A stretch of 64,000 nucleotides of DNA from Rheum nobile (taxonomy: Eukaryota; Streptophyta; Magnoliopsida; Caryophyllales; Polygonaceae), in NCBI GenBank assembly GCA_027886185.1, contig WOAB01000598.1, positions 620,001-684,000 of the forward strand, in the 5' to 3' direction. Made by a program: the position numbers and the translations under genes. Each line of letters opens with the position of its first letter. Within the stretch, counting starts at the first letter, position 1. Below, in pieces: positions 41,663-52,227 of this stretch. Under the pieces are notes generated by a model, which was given only the letters and a program-made list of their open reading frames with translations, had not been told where the DNA came from and searched no databases.

Positions 41663-43320
41663 TGTAACACCCCCAAATCTTAACCTATATGGAAAGGTAT
41701 TACCGCCAGTGACCTCAGTGTTCCTTATCAAGATCACCCAAGGCTTTACCGTTTAAATACAAATCATGAAATACAATGATACAAAATGATAACCTTATTC
41801 ATATAAAACATGAGTCTCGGGATTACATCCCAATCCTGAATAGGACAAACACAGAGTTTAAACAAATACAGCGGAAGTCTTGATAAACAAATAACAGAGT
41901 AAATAAGTTACAGCGGAAGTCTTTCTTGAAATCTTACAAAAAGGGTTATGATCGTAATGATCATCTGTCCAAGGATCTCAACCTGATTAAAAGATAATTA
42001 TTAAAACATCCAAAAACAATCGTCGTCTTCATAGTCAATCTAGTCTCCTCATATATTTGCTCTATCTGATGTGCCGAATTAAACGGATGACACCATCCAA
42101 CCATGCAGAGAACAATTGCGGTTGGTTAGTCTACTAAATAGACTATGCAAGGGTATAAAGCAGAAGGTTCAAAGTAGTCGTATTAGGTTAGACTTCTCGT
42201 CTCTCGAATAAAAGTCGAGTACGTTAGTCAACCACCATACTATACTTGAATATGACAAAAGGCATGCACAAGAGAAGATTCTGGAAGACTGAATCTTCAT
42301 AGAAATCGAACCAAAAGAATACTCCAACGAAAGTGAGTCTTAAGGAAATATGACAAATCTGGAACGTTTAAAGAATCAGACATCAGTGATTTAAAAGCTG
42401 ACTTAGATGTTTCGGTTCATGACCAACCTCACTGCTTACAGCGAATCCAGATTGGAAAGAGAACGTACTCTGATCAAAAGTCGAGACAAGCTTTCCTAGT
42501 TGCACTATTTACTTAGCTGCACTACTCGCCAAAGGTATATTAATTATGTGCACTCGGGCACTTTATCTTATTAAATTCCAAAACGAGCATTACGTTATAA
42601 GCTTTTAAATCTCCACCCGAGAGATATCGGATCTCCCCGCAAGAGATATCAGACCTCCCCACAAGAGATATAGAAGGTGTGATACCCCATAATTTTGTAA
42701 GGCTATTTTGGGAATTATGGATTTTTCCCGAGTGCCAGTTTGGTACGTCGGATTTAATTCTGAAGGTTTGAGACATTCTGTAATGTGCTCTGTATCTGTA
42801 ATATTTTTCTCAGTGAAGAATTATACAGTCGAGATGTTTTGGAAGTTCGTACTCGTTCGTGTACGACTTTTGTTAACGCGGGTTAAGATTGGTACAAGTT
42901 TATTGCCCAAGAGTTGTTATCTAATGGGCAATAGTACAAGATTCTTTATCCAAAGGTTATTGTCCAAGAGCTATTATCCAAGAGGCAAAGTGCAAGGTTA
43001 TTACCCAAGGGACGGGAAGGAAGCTTCCTACCACCTTCCTCCTCCTTGGATTTGCCTATAAATAGAGAGCATTGGGTGAGAGTGAAAGGGGCTGAAAAAC
43101 GCGGAAGCGTTGTCAAGCTCTCGTCTCTCAAAAATGCTCTCAAAACGCTCTCTCTCGGGAAGGCTCTAGTGGATCGTCGGAGCTCGTTTAGTGTCGTTTC
43201 CGGTGGCCAAGAGGAACATTGGAGGCTCTCGGACACCTAGAAGCCAAGCAAGGCGAAAGACGAGCCAAATCGATCGTCGAGGGTGAGTTTTCTCCTCTCG
43301 TATCTCTGTTTTCGTTCGCA

Positions 43321-43512
43321 ACGGCGACCGCCGGCATGAGACGGTGCCCGCCGTGAAGATCCCGGCGCCCGCCGTGATGTTGTGGCCAGCCGCCGTAAAG
43401 AAGGGCCAAGGAGCGGCGCCCGCCGCAGTTGAGCGGCGCCCGCCGTGCTTGGGGCGGCGCCCGCCGTATTTAAGGCGGCGCCCGCCGTGATTTGGGTGGC
43501 GCCCGCCGGCGA
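43321..43512. repeat. CpG-dense array GGCGGCGCCCGCCG in the Tekay-type LTR
   Basis: About seven units. The cleanest five (43411-43512) repeat every 20-21 bases, with variable 6-8-base linkers such as CAGTTGA, GCTTGG and TATTTA. A copy of the array is at 50372-50563 in the other LTR. Confidence 0.88.
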
Positions 43513-44059
43513 GAGGAGGTGGCTGTGGGTTGATGTGTTGGCTTCCGTAGCCTTCATTCGGGTTTCGTTTCCTTCGATTCCTTTCGTCCTTTTGTAGTTT
43601 CGGTATTGTTGTTTGTCGAATCTAACTTAGGGTTTCTGTATGGATCGATCCGAAGGTACCGGAGTTGGCGGATTTGTCTCTGTGTCAAGCCCGGAATCTC
43701 GTCGTTAGACTTTGTTCAATCTCTGCGGATTCAGGCAAGTGGCGGTTCGCTCTTGCTCATCGTTCCATATTTACATTAATTATCACTTGTTTATCTGAGT
43801 AATTACTTTGCAATGATTACTGTGTTTGTCTGGAATTGGTTTTATAAACTGTTTTGGAAAATCATATAATAGGTTGTATATCTGTTAGAACGACGCTATT
43901 ATCTGTGATCGCCTTCCGGACATTTATGTGGATTTATCCTGTACTGTGGTTGTGTTGTAACTGTAAGTTAGCACGAGTATTTGTAGGAACGCCTGGATCC
44001 TAAGAGTTTCATGCGCGTTCCTTTATAACTGTAAGGGCGATGAAGACCCAACGATTGTT

Positions 44060-44600
44060 GAAGTTTGAACTCAGTGAGGTTCATTCTTTTAAAGGGCGAG
44101 CAAGACCCTGCGATAGTAGAAGTTTGGACTCTGTGAGGTTCATTCTTTCGATATAGATTCAGAGGTTTGGACTCGGTGAGGTTCATTCCTTAGATATGGG
44201 TCCTGCGTGACAGGGACATATATTAAAAGCTTTTAATGTGTTAATCGTTTTGGAATTAAATAAGATAAGGTGCCCGAGAGCACTTAATTAATATACCTTT
44301 GGCGAGTAGTACAGCTAAGTAAATAGTGCAGCTAGGAAAGCTCGTCTTGACTTTTGATCAGAGTACGTTCTCTTTTCAATATGGATTCGCTGTAAGCGAT
44401 GAGGTTGGTCGTGAACCGAAACATCTTAGTCAGTTTTTAAATCATCGTTATGTGGTTCTGTAAGATCCAGACTTGAATGTAGTACGTTCTCCTTCCGATC
44501 TGGATTCACTGTAAGCGATGAGGTTGGTTGTGAGCCGAAGCATCTCAGTCAGCTTTCAATCGTTGTTGTTTGATCCTGTAAACATTCCAGATTTGTCATA
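44060..44600 (+). repeat. Tandem repeats in the LTR downstream of the CpG array
   Basis: Three 25-30-base units containing GGACTC-GTGAGGTTCATTC lie at about 44065, 44128 and 44165. An about 119-base duplication follows at 44363-44600, each copy with GATTC(G/A)CTGTAAGCGATG followed by GTGA(A/G)CCGAA. Confidence 0.75.
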
Positions 44601-45270
44601 TTTCCTTAAAGACTCATTTCCTTTGGAGTCTTCTTTCGGGTCGATTTCTGTGAAGATTAAGTCTTCCAGAATCTTCTCTTATGCATACCTCTTGTTGTTA
44701 TTCCGTGAAAGTGCCGGGTTATGTATCGTCCCTTCGGTTATTATTCGAGGGACAATGATAGTAAACGGTTACGATCACTCGAACCACTCTGCTTTTTACC
44801 CTTGCTAGTCTATTCAAGTAGACTAACCCACGAACATTGTTCTTCGCATGTGGGCTGGTGTCATCCGTTCGATTCGGCACATCAGATAGAGCGAAGATAT
44901 GAGGAGACTAGATTAACTATGAAGACGACGGTTGTTTTTGGATGTTTTAATAATTTCTTTTAATCAGGTTGAGATCCTTGGGCAGGTGATCATTACGATC
45001 ACAACCCTTTTTGTAATATCTTTGTTTAAGACTTCCGCTGTACTTTGTTTAAACTCTGTATTTGTCCTATTCGGGATTGGGATGTAATCCTGTAACTCAT
45101 GTTTCATTTGATTGATGTTTTGATTTGAATACTTTGATCATTATGTATCAATGGTATTCCATGAATTGTATTTAAACCGGTAAAGCCTTGGGTGATCTCG
45201 GTAAGGAACACTGGGGTCACTAGCGGTAATACCTTTCCAAATGGGTTAAGATTTGGGGGTGTTACAATTG

Positions 45271-45282
45271 TGGTATCAGAGC
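45271..45282 (+). other. Primer-binding site, tRNA-Met type
   Basis: TGGTATCAGAGC, four bases after the LTR end. Confidence 0.9.
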
Positions 45283-45439
45283 CAAAGGTTTTAAAACGGG
45301 TTTGGGATTTTATAAATCATTTATCCATTTCTAAAAATGCTTTAAAAGGGCTCTCAATTTTTTTAAAGTGAAAAGAATTTCATTTTCAATCGTTCATAGT
45401 CATGTCTTCTGTATTGTCTGATATAGTAAGATTGCTTCT

Positions 45440-45589
45440 ATGTCTAGAAAGACTAATTCCTTCCCCGTTGCCCCGTTAGATATGGGTGCATTCTATTCTC
45501 TTCAGAGGAACCCGGGAGAAGCCGAGGTGGTTTCGTCATCTCCAGTTAGGCTTGATTCCCAGTTCGCTCATTGTGAGTTGAGGTTGTAG
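45440..45589 (+). pseudogene. Truncated relative of the extra acidic ORF
   Basis: 49 codons starting MSRKTNSF and containing MGA and a GEAEVVSSSP segment, ending TAG. It corresponds to the beginning of the 311-residue ORF at 19837 (VSRKTNSF, then MGA and AEMALPSP). The acidic middle and basic end are deleted: the sequence passes directly to the gag leader. Confidence 0.65.
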
Positions 45590-45720
45590 AACCTAGTAAC
45601 TCGGTTTGAGTCCATCAATAGAAATTACCAAGTTGATCTATTCTAAGTTGATTTTATTACGATAAATATATCAGAATGATATTAATGTGATAAAATCCTT
45701 GGAATTTGATCGGTAAACAG

Positions 45721-47058
45721 ATGGTGAACACGAGGAACGTTATCCGTGCTGGTGCTGGGCCGAGTAATGACCCCATACCAAACCCGAGGATTGATGCAGA
45801 CCCGTCAGGAGAGCGTGAGTCTGTCTTCAATAATAATCCAGGAGGCAATGGCCAAGCTCAGGCCGACGCTCCAGTAGTGCTCGATGCAGCGACAGTCGCA
45901 GCAATTCGGGGGATTGTTCTGCAAGCAATCACCGAGATAATGAGGCCAATCGCACCTCAGGCACAAGGAGTGCCAGTACCTCCAGAAGTTCCGAGGTTTG
46001 AGGAACAAGAGAATCAGGTACTACAGGGAGGCGTGATCAGGAATAGAAGGGAGTATGGCCGAGCTCTGAAGGCCATTAACTCTATGAGACCTGACAGCTA
46101 TGATGGAAAAGGAGAGCCAGTCAGAGTGGCTCATTGGTTCTCACATATGGAACGGTTGTTTCGTAATGTTGAGTGCACTGAAGCAGAGAAAGTGCACATA
46201 GCTTCTCTACAGTTAAAGGAAGAAGCCAGTGAATGGTGGGAGAGTACCGACTTAGCTGATAGCACGGTGTTGACCTGGTCAATGTTTAAGACCAAGATGA
46301 CGGATCGTTTCTTCTCTCGAGCTATGAGGGAGGAGAAGCACAAGGAGTTCTTGTATCATAAGACGGAAGGGTTGAAGGTGACAGAGCTCGCCACCAAGTT
46401 CAATCATTTGCTGCAGTATGCTGAATCGCAGATATCCAGTGAGGCACAAAAGATCTGGTACTTCCATGAATGGATGAGCCCGGATATTAAACCATGGATG
46501 GTGCACCACACTAGCTCTACTCTCGAGCAGTACGTGGATGCGGCCTACAAGTTGAAAGTAACTCTAGAGGAGTCCGCTCATAAGCGGGAGAATCAAGTTA
46601 AGGGAAAGGGTGGGCAACAGGATCGCCAGGTTGGTTCATTCAAACGACCGGCATCGCCTACCAAGTTTGAGAAGTCTGGTCGTGCTAAGACCGAGACAAC
46701 TCAGTCTGACTCTGCCAGGGGCTCAGGTTGGAGCAGCGGAGTGATTCAGTGTCACAATTATGGTGCATCTGGGCACAAAAGTTTTGCATGTCGGTATGAG
46801 AAGAAGGCATGTTTTGGTTGTGGGAAGGAAGGGCATATGCAGAGGTTTTGTCGGCAGGGAATGCAGAAAGGAGCGGAGTCTCATCAGGGGTCTGTTAATC
46901 CAAACAACAGACCTAGGTTTAAACCAGCAGAGACTTCCAATCCTTCGATGCAGACAACTGCGCAGGATAAGGGGAAAGCCCCAGTGGCTTCTGGAAGTCA
47001 GGGTCAACGTCTTTACGTGATGCGTGAGGCGGATGGACCCTATGCTCCTAATGCTTAG
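45721..47058 (+). CDS. Tekay-type gag, complete frame
   Basis: Starts at ATG 45721 (MVNTRN) and runs 445 codons to TAG. The gag core is at about residues 110-225 (INSMRPDSYDGKGEP, HWFSHMERLF, LKEEASEWWE). Two zinc knuckles follow: the first is damaged (CHNYGASGHKSFAC, second Cys replaced by Tyr, about 344-357) and the second is intact (CFGCGKEGHMQRFC, about 363-376). Unlike the element at 21025, gag reads without a break past EFLYHKT. It stops near the gag-protease boundary, where the other element continues into protease. Confidence 0.85.
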   Translation: MVNTRNVIRAGAGPSNDPIPNPRIDADPSGERESVFNNNPGGNGQAQADAPVVLDAATVAAIRGIVLQAITEIMRPIAPQAQGVPVPPEVPRFEEQENQVLQGGVIRNRREYGRALKAINSMRPDSYDGKGEPVRVAHWFSHMERLFRNVECTEAEKVHIASLQLKEEASEWWESTDLADSTVLTWSMFKTKMTDRFFSRAMREEKHKEFLYHKTEGLKVTELATKFNHLLQYAESQISSEAQKIWYFHEWMSPDIKPWMVHHTSSTLEQYVDAAYKLKVTLEESAHKRENQVKGKGGQQDRQVGSFKRPASPTKFEKSGRAKTETTQSDSARGSGWSSGVIQCHNYGASGHKSFACRYEKKACFGCGKEGHMQRFCRQGMQKGAESHQGSVNPNNRPRFKPAETSNPSMQTTAQDKGKAPVASGSQGQRLYVMREADGPYAPNA

Positions 47059-49700
47059 AGTACTTTGTATCTGCATTACACTTTTGTTAATGTGTTGTTG
47101 ATGTGGGTGCTACCCAGACTTTAATTTTGGATGGTTGTAAGTTAAGTTGTGTGTGCAACGAGGTTGTGAACCTTTTGTTGTAACTCTTCTTATATATGAA
47201 CCTTTGGTTTATACCAAGTTAATGTTTCGTTGCTTGGTATGGGGTAAGGTCTCGTGTTCGAGACTCACCAACAACCTCTTAGGAGATGGCTGCCTATTAA
47301 TTAGGTGGAGCTACCAAGGATGGGTTGAGATGTTTGGACAGCGGCTCATGGCAACAGTGGACGCTGGTAATGGCTGGGCCTGGGCTCGGAGCCACTAGTG
47401 AGTCGTCTGTGAACCATATAGTGGGCTGGTCCAAGATGGTGACCATTTAGTGGGAACCAATCGTCTGTCGGATTGTCGATTACCATCAAGGGTAAGAAAT
47501 TCAAAGCGATTTGACCTAAATAACCATGGTCCCATATGATAATTATTCTCAGTATGGATTGACGGAAGCGTCATAAGGCAGTGATCGACTTCAGTTTTGA
47601 TATTCCTGTGGTTAGAGGATTTACGGGTGTCTTTCCAGAAGATATTCTTGGATACCCCGAATCGTGTTGTGGAGTTTGCAATTGATCTCGAGCCGAGTAC
47701 CACGCCGATCTCAGAGGCACCGTACCGGATGGCTCATGTTGAGATACAAGAGTTGAAGAAGCAACTCAAGGATCTTCTTGACAAAAGTTATATAAAGCTG
47801 AGTGCATCACCTTGAGTAGGAGTGCCCTAGTTTTATTTGTCAAAATAAAAGATGGACCGTTTCGACTTTGTTTTGACTTTCGAGAGTTGAATAAAGTCAC
47901 GATCAAGAGCAAGTATCTGTTGCCAAGGAGTGATGATATGCTGGATCAACTACAGGGAGCAAAAGTTTTCTCCAAGATCGACCGGAGGTCTAGTTTTTAT
48001 CAGCTCAGGTATCGTGAGGATGATATTCCGAGGATTGCGTTCGGACGAGAGATAGTCACTACGAGATTGTAGTCATGCCATTTGGATCTACGAATGCTCC
48101 ATCAGTTTTCTTGAACCTAGTGCATCGATGTTTTAGACCAGTACTTGAATAAGTTCATAGTGGTCTTCATCAATGGCATTTTGATATTTTTCCCGAGCAA
48201 GGAAGCTCACAGGGAACATCTGCGGATTGCTTTATCGGTCCTTAGACCAAGTCGGTTGTACGCAAAGTGGGCTAAGTGCGATTGTTGGATCTAGAAGTGG
48301 CTTTCTTAGGCCATGTGATCAATAAGAATGAGGTTATGGTTATTCCCCAGAAGAGTGAATCAGTAGTTGTTTGGAAGCGGCCTCAGGGTGTGAGCAAGGT
48401 GCGCAGTTTCCCAGAGCTTGCTGAGCATTATAGACGGTTCATGGAAGGATTTTTCTAAGATCACTCCACCTATGACCAGTCTGTCCCACAAGGTCAACAA
48501 GAAGTTGTCTGGGATGACAAGTGCAAGACCAGTTTTCAAGAAGTTGAAACAGTGTCTGACTTATGCACCAATTTTGGCGTTGTCGGGAAGAATGATGTTA
48601 TATGGTCTATAGTTAATGCTTCGAGAAATGGGTTGGGATGTGTCTTTGATGCAGATGGGCAAGGTTATTGCATACACATCTAGACAATTGAAAACCTATG
48701 AAGAAAACTAACCAACACATGACCTAGAACTAACAGCAATAGTGTTTGCATTGGAAACTGAGGTTACTTGGGTGACCCAGAGGTCGGCAGAAGTTTTTCT
48801 CCAGAAGATTATCCGTTTACATGGCATTCCTAAGACCATTGTATCAGATCGAGATGGCCGATTCATGTCAAGTTTATAGCAAGAACTTCACAAGGCCATG
48901 GGAACTAAATTGAGATTCAGCAGCGTTTCATCCTCAGACAGATGGTCAGTATGAAAAGACCATCTAGACCCTGGAGGATATGCTAAGAAGCATACGTACT
49001 TGATCATCCGACTAGCTGGGAAGACAGCCTAAGTCTGATTGAGCTCACGTAGGATAATAGCTGGCATGCTACGGTCAAGATGGCTCAGTTCGAAGCTTTG
49101 TATGGTCACATATGCAGATCTCCAAGTTGCTGGGATGATAATGCCGACAAGATTCTGCTTGGACCAGAGTTGGTCGAAAGGACAACTTCGAACATTGCTT
49201 TGATTAGACAGAGGTTGTTGACCGCTCAGAGTCGACAAAAGTCTTACGCAGATCAGAAGCATTAAAGTGTTGAGTTCGAGGTTGGTGGCAAGGTACTTGT
49301 CACAGTAGCGCCACCCAAGGATGTTTTCAGGTTTGGTAAGTGTGGGAAGCTTAACCCTCGCTACGTGGGACCATTCAAGATTCTGGATAGAGTAAGATCT
49401 CTAACGTACCGTTTGGCATTGTCGCCATCGGCACACCCAGTGCATAATGTGTTCCACGTATCCTTGCTAAGGAAATTCATGCTAAGATGAGTCTCGTAGG
49501 CTGAGCTATAAGGACGTCGAGATTCAGGCAAATGGTACTTGAGAGGAGATGCCAGAGCACATTCTCGAACGCCGTGTGAAGCAGCTGTGCAACAAGATCG
49601 TACTGTTGGTACGGATTCTGTGGTCCAAGTTTGGGGAAAGAGGAAGTTACTTGGGAAACCGAGGCAGAGATACTCAGACGTCTTTCCAAGTATTGGCGAT
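47059..49700 (+). pseudogene. Degraded Tekay-type pol with internal deletion
   Basis: Collinear with pol of the level-4 element but broken by many stops and frame changes. RT pieces lie at 47597-48072 and 48276-48612. The catalytic FIDD reads FING at about 48163-48180, so both acids are lost. RNase H breaks off at about 48757 (VFALET) and the sequence jumps to mid-integrase (EVFLQKIIRLHG...VSDRDGRF at about 48790-48870), an approximate 0.8-kb deletion. Integrase and C-terminal remnants continue to 49700. A SINE-like unit interrupts the protease region. No functional enzyme can be made. Confidence 0.85.
47205..47400 (+). mobile_element. SINE-like insertion in the protease region
   Basis: It shares GGTCTCG-GTTCGAGACTCA, ACAACCTCTT-GGAGATGGCTGCC and TATTAATTAGGTG with the fold-back unit at 40214-40582. 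GTTCGAGACTC is a B-box-like element at about 47256-47266. The borders are approximate. Confidence 0.6.
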
Positions 49701-49702
49701 CT

Positions 49703-49740
49703 AAGTTTCGAGGTCGAAACTTCTTTTAAGGGGGAGGTGA
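49703..49740 (+). other. Hairpin and polypurine tract before the 3' LTR
   Basis: AAGTTTCG, loop AGGT, CGAAACTT (49703-49722), then TTAAGGGGGAGGTGA directly before the LTR. Same layout as at 25750-25787. Confidence 0.85.
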
Positions 49741-52227
49741 TGTGATACCCCGTAATTTTGTAAGGCTATTTTGGGAATTATGGATTTTTCCCGAGCACCA
49801 GTTTGGTACGTCGGATTTAATTCTGAAGGTTTGAGACATTCTGTAATGTGCTCTATATCTGTAATATTTTTCTCAGTGAAGAATTATACAGTCGAGATGT
49901 TTTGGAAGTTCATACTCGTTCGTGTACGACTTTTGTTAACGCGGGTTAAGATTGGTACAAGTTTATTGCCCAAGAGTTGTTATCTAATGGGCAATAGTAC
50001 AAGATTCTTTATCCAAAGGTTATTGTCCAAGAGCTATTATCCAAGAGGCAAAGTGCAAGGTTATTACCCAAGGGACGGGAAGGAAGCTTCCTACCACCTT
50101 CCTCCTCCTTGGATTTGCCTATAAATAGAGAGCATTGGGTGAGAGTGAAAGGGGCTGAAAAATGCGGAAGCGTTGTCAAGCTCTCGTCTCTCAAAAACGC
50201 TCTCTCGGGAAGGCTCTAGTGGATCGTCGAAGCTCGTTTAGTGTCGTTTCCGGTGGCCAAGAGGAGCATTGGAGGCTCTCGGACACCTAGAAGCCAAGCA
50301 AGGCGAAAGACGAGCCAAATCGATCGTCGAGGGTGAGTTTTCTCCTCTCGTATCTCTGTTTTCGTTCGCGATGGCGACCGACGGCATGAGACGGCGCCCG
50401 TCGTGAAGATCCCGGCGCCCACCGTGATGTTGTGGCCAGCCGCCGTGAAGAAGGGCCAAGGAGCGGCACCCGTTGCAGTTGAGCGGCGCCCGCCGTGCTT
50501 GAGGCGGCGCCCGCCGTATTTAAGGCGGCGCCCGCCGTGATTTGGGCGGCGCCCGCCGGCGAGAGGAGGTGGCCGTGGGTTGATGTGTTGGTTTCTGTAG
50601 CCTTCGTTCGGGTTTCATTTCCTTCGATTCCTTTCGTCCTTTCTGTGTCGAGCCCGGAATCCCGTCGTTAGACTTCGTTCAATCTCTGCGGATTCAGGCA
50701 AGTGGCGGTTCGCTCTTGCTCATCGTTCCATATTTACATTAATTATCACTTGTTTATCTAAGTAATTAATTTGGAATGATTACTGTGTTTGTCTGGAATT
50801 GGTTTTATAAACTGTTTTGGAAAATCATATAATAGGTTGTATATCTGTTAGAACGACGCTATTATCTGTGATCGCCTTCCGGGCATTTATGTGGATTTAT
50901 CCTGTACTGTGGTTGTGTTGTAACTGTAAGTTAGCACGAGTATTTGTAGGAACGCCTGGATCCTGAGAGTTCCATGCGCGTTCCTTTATAACTGTAAGGG
51001 CGATGAAGACCCAACGATTGTTGAAGTTTGAACTCAGTGAGGTTCATTCTTTTAAAGGGCGAGCAAGACCCTGCGATAGTAGAAGTTTGGACTCTGTGAG
51101 GTTCATTCTTTCGATATAGATTCAGAGGTTTGGACTCGGTGAGGTTCATTCCTTAGATATGGGTCCTGCGTGACAGGGACATATATTAAAAGCTTTTAAT
51201 GTGTTAATCGTTTTGGAATTAAATAAGATAAGATGCCCGAGAGCACTTAATTAATATACCTTTGGCGAGTAGTGCAGCTAAGTAAATAGTGCAGCTAGGA
51301 AAGCTCGTCTTGACTTTTGATCAGAGTATGTTCTCTTTTCAATCTGGATTCGCTGTAAGCGATGAGGTTGGTCGTGAACCGAAACATCTTAGTCAGTTTT
51401 TAAATCATCGTTATGTGGTTTTGTAAGATCCAGACTTGAATGTAGTACGTTCTCCTTCCGATCTGGATTCGCTGTAAGCGGTGAGGTTGGTTGTGAGCCG
51501 AAGCATCTCAGTCAGCTTTTAATCGATGTTGTTTGATCCTGTAAACATTCCAGATTTGTCATATTTCCTTAAAGACTCATTTCCTTTGGAGTCTTCTTTC
51601 GGGTTGATTTCTGTGAAGATTAAGTCTTCCAGAATCTTCTCTTGTGCATACCTCTTGTTGTTATTCCGTGAAAGTGTCGGGTTATGTATCGTCCCTTCGG
51701 TTATTATTCGAGGGACAATGATAGTAAACGGTTACGATCACTCGAACCACTCTGCTTTTTACCCTTGCTAGTCTATTCAAGTAGACTAACCCACGAACAT
51801 TGTTCTTCGCATGTGGGCTGGTGTCATCCGTTCGATTCGGCACATCAGATAGAGCGAAGATATGAGGAGACCAGATTGACTATGAAGACGATGGTTGTTT
51901 TTGGATGTTTTAATTTTTTTTTAATCAGGTTGAGATCCTTGGGCAGGTGATCATTACGATCACAACCCTTTTTGTAATATCTTTGTTTAAGACTTTCGCT
52001 GTACTTTGTTTAAACTCTGTATTTGTCCTATTCGGGATTGGGATGTAATCCCGTAACTCATGTTCCATTTGATTGATGTTTTGATTTGAATACTTTGATC
52101 ATTATGTATCAATGGTATTCCATGAATTGTATTTAAACCGGTAAAGCCTTGGGTGATCTCGGTAAGGAACACTGGGGTCACTGGCGGTAATACCTTTCCA
52201 AATGGGTTAAGATTTGGGGGTGTTACA
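49741..52227 (+). repeat. 3' LTR of the second Tekay-type element
   Basis: 2487 bp, TGTGATACCCCG to GTGTTACA. CpG-dense array at 50372-50563. Shorter than the partner by 12 bases near 50194 and about 90 bases near 50643. Confidence 0.9.

Larger units (their letters stand above)
42678..45266 (+). repeat. 5' LTR of the second Tekay-type element
   Basis: TGTGATACCCC to GTGTTACA. TATA box TATAAATA at 43057-43064. A CpG-dense array of about seven GGCGGCGCCCGCCG units, the last five spaced 20-21 bases apart, lies at 43321-43512. Further downstream are three copies of a GAAGTTTGGACTC-GTGAGGTTCATTC unit (about 44060-44190) and a tandem duplication of about 119 bases (starting GTACGTTCTC at 44363 and 44482). 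Confidence 0.9.
42678..52227 (+). mobile_element. Second Tekay-type Ty3/gypsy element, pol degraded (TSD GAAGG)
   Basis: LTRs 42678-45266 (2589 bp) and 49741-52227 (2487 bp), duplication GAAGG at 42673-42677 and 52228-52232. The LTRs differ by scattered substitutions, a 12-base and an about 90-base deletion in the right copy. Inside are a tRNA-Met primer site, a truncated acidic ORF, an intact gag frame, a pol full of stops with a deleted middle, a SINE-like insertion, a hairpin and a polypurine tract. Confidence 0.9.

Noticed and set aside
43237..43557. Ala/Arg-rich minus-strand ORFs over the CpG-dense arrays of the Tekay-type LTRs
   Set aside because: They are translations of the tandem GC units and end with the array.
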